NCBI RefSeq assembly: GCF_014207565.1
Contig: NZ_JACHGJ010000005.1
Coordinates: 186,001-250,000 of the forward strand
Direction: 5' to 3'
Origin: Spirochaeta isovalerica
GTDB lineage: Bacteria > Spirochaetota > Spirochaetia > DSM-2461
Length of the DNA stretch: 64,000 nucleotides
The notes under the pieces were generated by a model. That model saw only the letters and a program-made list of their open reading frames with translations, ran no database searches and was not told the DNA's origin. Each line of letters begins with the position of its first letter. Position 1 is the stretch's first letter. The translations under genes and the position numbers were made by a program. Below are positions 62,851 to 64,000 of this stretch, one piece after another.

Positions 62851-62961
62851 GAAGGATCTCCCTATGATTTCAATGGTAGTAAAAACTATTCAGTCCTGCA
62901 AATTCTATCGCGAAACCGGCAGCCTATTGATGTTCCGGAATCACAAGCTGCCGTTATGGAT

Positions 62962-64000
62962 TCATTCCTGCTGCTTCGCTTTGCGCTGTCTCATTTCAAA
63001 ACGGGCGATAAAGACCGCGGCGATGATTCCAACGACAAAAATAATAAATGAAGCATAAAAGAAAATGGAATCGATGCTGCCAGCCGCCATGATTCTTCCG
63101 TTTACGGCCGTACCCACAGCTCCACCGACAAACATATTAAAGGATGCCAGCGACATGGCCGTTCCCCGCATGGTCGGCAATTTAGCCTGAGCGGTTGCAA
63201 CCAGTGTAGACTGCAGGAAGATAAAAGCGATACCGAAACCGAATAAAGCCATCGATAGGAGATACACATTATTCAGGGCAGACAGAGCATATAATCCGGC
63301 AAAACCGAGAATTCCCGCCGTAACCAGAAATCCGTGTTTTAAGAGACCTCTGGCTATCGGAGCAATTCTTCCGCCGAAAACGGTTCCCAATCCGAAGAAA
63401 GAAAGAATCAGCCCGACCTTGAGGACTGTAAAGCCCGTCAGGGATTGCAGAAGCTTGCCGGAATAGGTAAAGCTGCCGAAAACTGTGAATCCTACAAAGA
63501 AGATAACAAGAACCAGTCTCATAAAACGGTAATTGGATAAAGGTGTTCTGTAAGCTTTGATAAAATTCAATTTTTCCACAACGCCTTTGTCTTTTTCAAG
63601 AATCTTCAGAATCAGGAAGGCGATAACCAGCTCTCCGATTCCATAAATGATGTAAACCAGTCTCCAGGATCCGAAGTAAGATATGATTCCTCCGAGAGCT
63701 GTCGCGGTAGCTCCTCCCAGAAACATAAGGCCCATGACTTTTCCCAGAGCTCCCTGTCGTTCCCTGTCATTATAAGACTGACCGACCAGAGCCATCGTTA
63801 CGGGAAAAATACCCGCCCCGAAGGCACCGTTGAAACTTCTGAAGACGATCAGGCTGGGCAGGTTGAAAGCGAAGCCGCCGATTATGCTGAAAACAGCCGT
63901 ACCGAATGCGGCGATGCGGATAATCTTGACCTTGCCGAACCGGTCGGACAAAGGGCCGAAAATCAGAGTGAAAAACCCGAATGACAGCATATAAGCTGTA
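62962..64000 (-). CDS. MFS transporter, 5' end beyond window
   Basis: At least 345 residues of a major facilitator permease. The frame continues upstream of the ATG at 63990 (preceding codons read Thr-Ala-Tyr), so the start lies outside the window and the first helix is cut. The MFS loop motif GPLSDRFGKVKIIR follows at once, then about ten transmembrane helices, including FRSFNGAFGAGIFPVTMALV (motif typical of drug/sugar efflux members). The C-terminus is basic (RFEMRQRKAKQQE). The substrate is unknown. Confidence 0.9.
   Translation of the reverse strand, partial: TAYMLSFGFFTLIFGPLSDRFGKVKIIRIAAFGTAVFSIIGGFAFNLPSLIVFRSFNGAFGAGIFPVTMALVGQSYNDRERQGALGKVMGLMFLGGATATALGGIISYFGSWRLVYIIYGIGELVIAFLILKILEKDKGVVEKLNFIKAYRTPLSNYRFMRLVLVIFFVGFTVFGSFTYSGKLLQSLTGFTVLKVGLILSFFGLGTVFGGRIAPIARGLLKHGFLVTAGILGFAGLYALSALNNVYLLSMALFGFGIAFIFLQSTLVATAQAKLPTMRGTAMSLASFNMFVGGAVGTAVNGRIMAAGSIDSIFFYASFIIFVVGIIAAVFIARFEMRQRKAKQQE

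Overview
The window looks like a chromosomal segment of a free-living, fermentative, anaerobic spirochaete (Spirochaeta/Oceanispirochaeta-like; inference). The evidence is a very acidic TPR membrane protein resembling the spirochaetal periplasmic-flagellar collar protein FlcA (10617-13820), solute-binding proteins with the Ala-Gly-Gly-x-Gln-Glu type mature end often seen in Spirochaeta, an archaeal-type UMP kinase, and a set of anaerobe oxygen-defence proteins (rubredoxin, rubrerythrin, hemerythrin/DUF438). Both window edges cut a gene: a hypothetical protein on the left (1-430) and an MFS transporter on the right (62962-64000).

Layout. 1-1344: partial hypothetical gene, ssb and a small membrane protein. 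1345-10613: AraC regulator divergent from a carbohydrate operon (binding protein, two permeases, DUF5107-TPR protein, NahK-like sugar kinase), then a histidine kinase. No ATPase gene is present, so a shared ATPase is expected. 10617-16184: FlcA-like protein, CBM48-type protein, 2-hydroxyacid dehydrogenase, small membrane protein. 16219-22183: complete oppABCDF operon with terminators and a good promoter. 22332-27317: GPAT-like acyltransferase, UPF0158-GNAT fusion, proS with a frameshift, eno. 27319-35993: housekeeping genes on the minus strand: acylphosphatase, orphan receiver, recX, rpsI-rplM, a membrane protein, an aminotransferase-like remnant, uvrD/pcrA, rimO, rodZ-like, lolA-like. 36019-39227: UMP kinase, radical SAM protein, alpha/beta hydrolase, flavin reductase.

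39233-50831 is the most unusual part. A tRNA-Leu(CAA) gene with a consensus promoter is followed by an array of copies of its own 3' end. The outermost copies are 102-bp direct repeats (101/102 identical) 11.4 kb apart. Between them lie two toxin-antitoxin pairs (one toxin broken by a stop codon), a Cys-type sulfatase, a two-ATPase/two-permease NitT/Tau-type importer with its binding protein, and a YesM/YesN-type two-component system. Two of the tail copies are preceded, about 120 bp upstream, by the same paired TTGTAGACA-like motif. I read this as two tandemly integrated elements of one family that carry cargo but no integrase; the larger imports and desulfates an organic sulfate ester.

51002-64000: ferredoxin-rubrerythrin fusion with an internal start, rubredoxin-domain protein, DUF454 protein, a MATE-MerR-methyltransferase operon with a MerR-type promoter (19-bp spacer containing a dyad), a DUF438/hemerythrin/PAS pair with another methyltransferase, a SulP transporter fused to STAS and cyclic-nucleotide-binding domains, a family-3 binding protein and an MFS transporter. 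No rRNA, CRISPR array, integrase or transposase gene was seen.
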